Assembly (NCBI RefSeq): GCF_001514115.1
Contig: NZ_KQ948456.1
Coordinates: forward strand, 467,043 to 531,042
Length of the DNA stretch: 64,000 nt
DNA from: Streptomyces olivochromogenes
Lineage (GTDB): Bacteria; Actinomycetota; Actinomycetes; Streptomycetales; Streptomycetaceae
Direction: 5' to 3'
In this document: positions 62,485 through 64,000 of the stretch, one piece after another
Position numbering within the stretch: the first letter of the stretch is position 1
How the letters are laid out: each line of letters begins with the position of its first letter
Notes under the pieces: generated by a model
What the model was told of the DNA's origin: nothing
What the model saw: the letters and a program-made list of their open reading frames with translations, nothing else
The model's database searches: none
Translations under genes and position numbers: made by a program

Positions 62485-62601
62485 ACCCCCTGCCCCACCC
62501 CCTGCTCCACCCTCACCCCACCCTCACCCCGCTCCGCTCATCCGAGCGCGGTTCATCACGATCCGGTCTCGGCATGTGGTTGAGGTCTTGATTAATGCTC
62601 G

Positions 62602-62637
62602 TGTAATCGATTCCAATCCTCCATGTAATCGATTCCA
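62602..62637 (+). promoter_or_regulatory. Paired LacI-type operators
   Basis: TGTAATCGATTCCA occurs twice, 62602-62615 and 62624-62637. The start-to-start distance is 22 bp, two helical turns, so two dimers sit on the same DNA face. The core AATCGATT is palindromic. They lie 19 bp before the LacI ATG, so autoregulation is expected. Confidence 0.85.
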
Positions 62638-62655
62638 CGAGGAGGTGGAGCGGCG

Positions 62656-63690
62656 ATGGCGAGCATCAAGGACGTTGCCGCCGAGGCCGGCGTATCCGTC
62701 GCCACGGTCTCGCGCGTCCTGAACGATCATCCGTCGGTCAGCGAAGACGCACGCACCCGCGTGCTGGCCGCCGTACAGACCCTGGGCTACCGCCCGAACG
62801 CCGTCGCCCGCTCACTGCGCACCGACCAGACCCGCACCCTCGGCCTGGTCATCAGCGACGTACTCAACCCGTACTTCACCGAGCTGGCCCGCTCCGTCGA
62901 GGAGGAGGCCCGCGCCCTCGGCTACAGCGTGATCATCGGCAACGCCGACGAACGGCCGGACCTCCAGGACCACCACGTACGGACCCTGCTGGACCGGCGG
63001 ATCGACGGACTGCTCGTCTCCCCCGCCGACGGCGGCTCCCCCGGGATGCTGGACGCCGCGCGTGCGGGGACGCCGATGGTCTTCGTGGACCGCTGGATCC
63101 CGGGCGTGGACGTGCCCGTCGTACGGGCGGACGGCCGGACGGCGGTCCGGGATCTCGTGGCGCATCTGCACGGACTCGGACACCGCCGGCTCGCGATCAT
63201 CGCGGGGCCCGCGGCGACCACCACCGGCAGCGAGCGCGTCGAGGCCTTCCGGGAGGCCATGGCCGAGCACGGGCTGCCGCTCCCGGACGCCTACATAGGC
63301 CAGGGCGACTTCCAGGCCGAGAGCGGACGGCGGGTCACCGAGGGCTTCCTCGACCTGCCCGAGCCGCCCGAGGTCGTCTTCGCCGCCGACAACCTGATGG
63401 CGCTCGGCGCGCTGGACGCGATCCGCGCGCGCGGGCTGCGGGTTCCCGAGGACATCGCGCTCGCGGCGTTCGACGACATCCCGTGGTTCGTGCACACCGA
63501 TCCGCCGATCACCGCGGTGGCCCAGCCGACCGGCGAGCTGGGGCGGGCCGCCGTACGCGCGCTCGTCGACCGGATCGAGGGGCGCCCCCCGCAGTCGGTC
63601 ACCCTCGCCGCCCGTCTCGTCGTCCGCCGCTCGTGCGGCGAACCGGCCCCCACCCCGCACTCCCCCGTAACGAACAGGAGCACGTCGTGA
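62656..63690 (+). CDS. LacI-family transcriptional regulator
   Basis: 344 residues. HTH and hinge MASIKDVAAEAGVSVATVSR, NDHPSVSEDARTRVLAAVQT LGYRPNAVARSL; then a periplasmic-binding-like effector domain. The stop overlaps the ABC ATPase start by 4 nt, so it controls that sugar uptake operon. The ATG at 62656 follows GGAGGTGGAG. Confidence 0.93.
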   Translation: MASIKDVAAEAGVSVATVSRVLNDHPSVSEDARTRVLAAVQTLGYRPNAVARSLRTDQTRTLGLVISDVLNPYFTELARSVEEEARALGYSVIIGNADERPDLQDHHVRTLLDRRIDGLLVSPADGGSPGMLDAARAGTPMVFVDRWIPGVDVPVVRADGRTAVRDLVAHLHGLGHRRLAIIAGPAATTTGSERVEAFREAMAEHGLPLPDAYIGQGDFQAESGRRVTEGFLDLPEPPEVVFAADNLMALGALDAIRARGLRVPEDIALAAFDDIPWFVHTDPPITAVAQPTGELGRAAVRALVDRIEGRPPQSVTLAARLVVRRSCGEPAPTPHSPVTNRSTS

Positions 63691-64000
63691 GCAACCAGGA
63701 CGAGTTGCTGCGCATCGAGGGCATCCGAAAGACCTTCCCCGGCGTGGTCGCGCTCGACAGCGTCGACTTCGATCTGCGCCGCGGCGAGGTGCATGTGCTG
63801 CTCGGCGAGAACGGTGCCGGCAAGAGCACGCTCATCAAGATGCTCTCGGGCGCCTACCAGCCCGACTCCGGGCGTGTCCTCGTCGACGGCGAGGAGGTGC
63901 GCATCCACGGCGCGCAGGACTCCGAGCGCCTCGGGATCGCGACCATCTACCAGGAGTTCAACCTCGTTCCCGATCTGACGGTCGCCGAGAACATCTTCCT
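63687..64000 (+). CDS. Sugar ABC transporter ATPase, CUT2 (RbsA/MglA) type, 3' cut
   Basis: 104 codons seen, GTG start at 63687 overlapping the LacI stop. EGIRKTFPGVVALDSVDFDL, Walker A LGENGAGKSTLIKMLSGAYQ and the Q-loop ATIYQEFNLVPDLTVAENIF are typical of the doubled ATPases of CUT2 importers (ribose, galactose, xylose, inositol). The sugar cannot be told here; inositol is possible because a iol operon lacking its importer is 15 kb away. Confidence 0.9.
   Translation, partial: MSNQDELLRIEGIRKTFPGVVALDSVDFDLRRGEVHVLLGENGAGKSTLIKMLSGAYQPDSGRVLVDGEEVRIHGAQDSERLGIATIYQEFNLVPDLTVAENIF

Overview
The window is high-GC DNA (about 70% G+C, third codon positions almost all G or C, GTG starts, ATGA start/stop overlaps) from a Streptomyces chromosome. 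Chaplins, rodlins, a melC tyrosinase operon, an SsbB-type SSB and the citA-to-helicase order all match what I remember of the S. coelicolor SCO2683-SCO2737 neighbourhood. There is no tRNA, rRNA, phage, transposon or CRISPR. The sequence reads as core-chromosome developmental and metabolic DNA. Orthology statements rest on memory and no search was run.

Region 1 (1-8.8 kb): the end of a membrane-anchored GTPase, ssbB, a sortase-anchored thioester (TQXA) surface protein, then a minus-strand block (ECF sigma factor, two DUF5134-type membrane proteins with Met/His-rich loops, a YcnI protein) that looks copper-related, and a 2-hydroxyacid dehydrogenase.

Region 2 (8.9-30.3 kb) is the striking part: a hyphal-surface locus. 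It holds five chaplin genes (four short, one long and sortase-anchored with two chaplin domains), three rodlin genes, the melC1-melC2 tyrosinase operon, a VKOR-family disulfide enzyme, three unexplained small secreted proteins, and, inside it, an eight-gene exopolysaccharide operon (two glycosyltransferases, priming sugar transferase, O-antigen-ligase-like protein, MurJ/Wzx-like flippase, polysaccharide deacetylase, Wzz-like protein, FemAB/GNAT-like protein) facing a secreted GH26-like glycoside hydrolase. Two observations tie this block to development. The priming transferase carries a TTA (bldA) codon, the only one I found in a real gene here. Sigma-BldN-like promoters sit at conserved distances before two chaplins and the rodlins.

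Region 3 (30.3-40.5 kb): long-chain acyl-CoA ligase, VWA-domain lipoprotein, an ABC-2 permease coupled to an unusual alpha/beta-hydrolase::ABC-ATPase fusion, an APC-family permease and a lipoprotein.

Region 4 (40.6-47.8 kb): myo-inositol catabolism. iolC, an aldolase-like gene, iolB, iolD and mmsA/iolA form a minus-strand operon, divergent from an iolE-like gene across a promoter with a perfect TGTCCGGACA palindrome. The first enzyme (IolG) and a transporter are not in this block.

Region 5 (48.2-64 kb): a tiny HTH protein, a zinc alcohol dehydrogenase, a divergent MMPL exporter/TetR pair with palindromic operators, a PrsW-like protease, copper chaperone and CopA ATPase behind a CsoR-type operator, citrate synthase, a RecD2-type helicase, an NAD(P)-binding protein, and a LacI regulator with paired operators leading into a CUT2-type sugar ABC ATPase cut by the window end.
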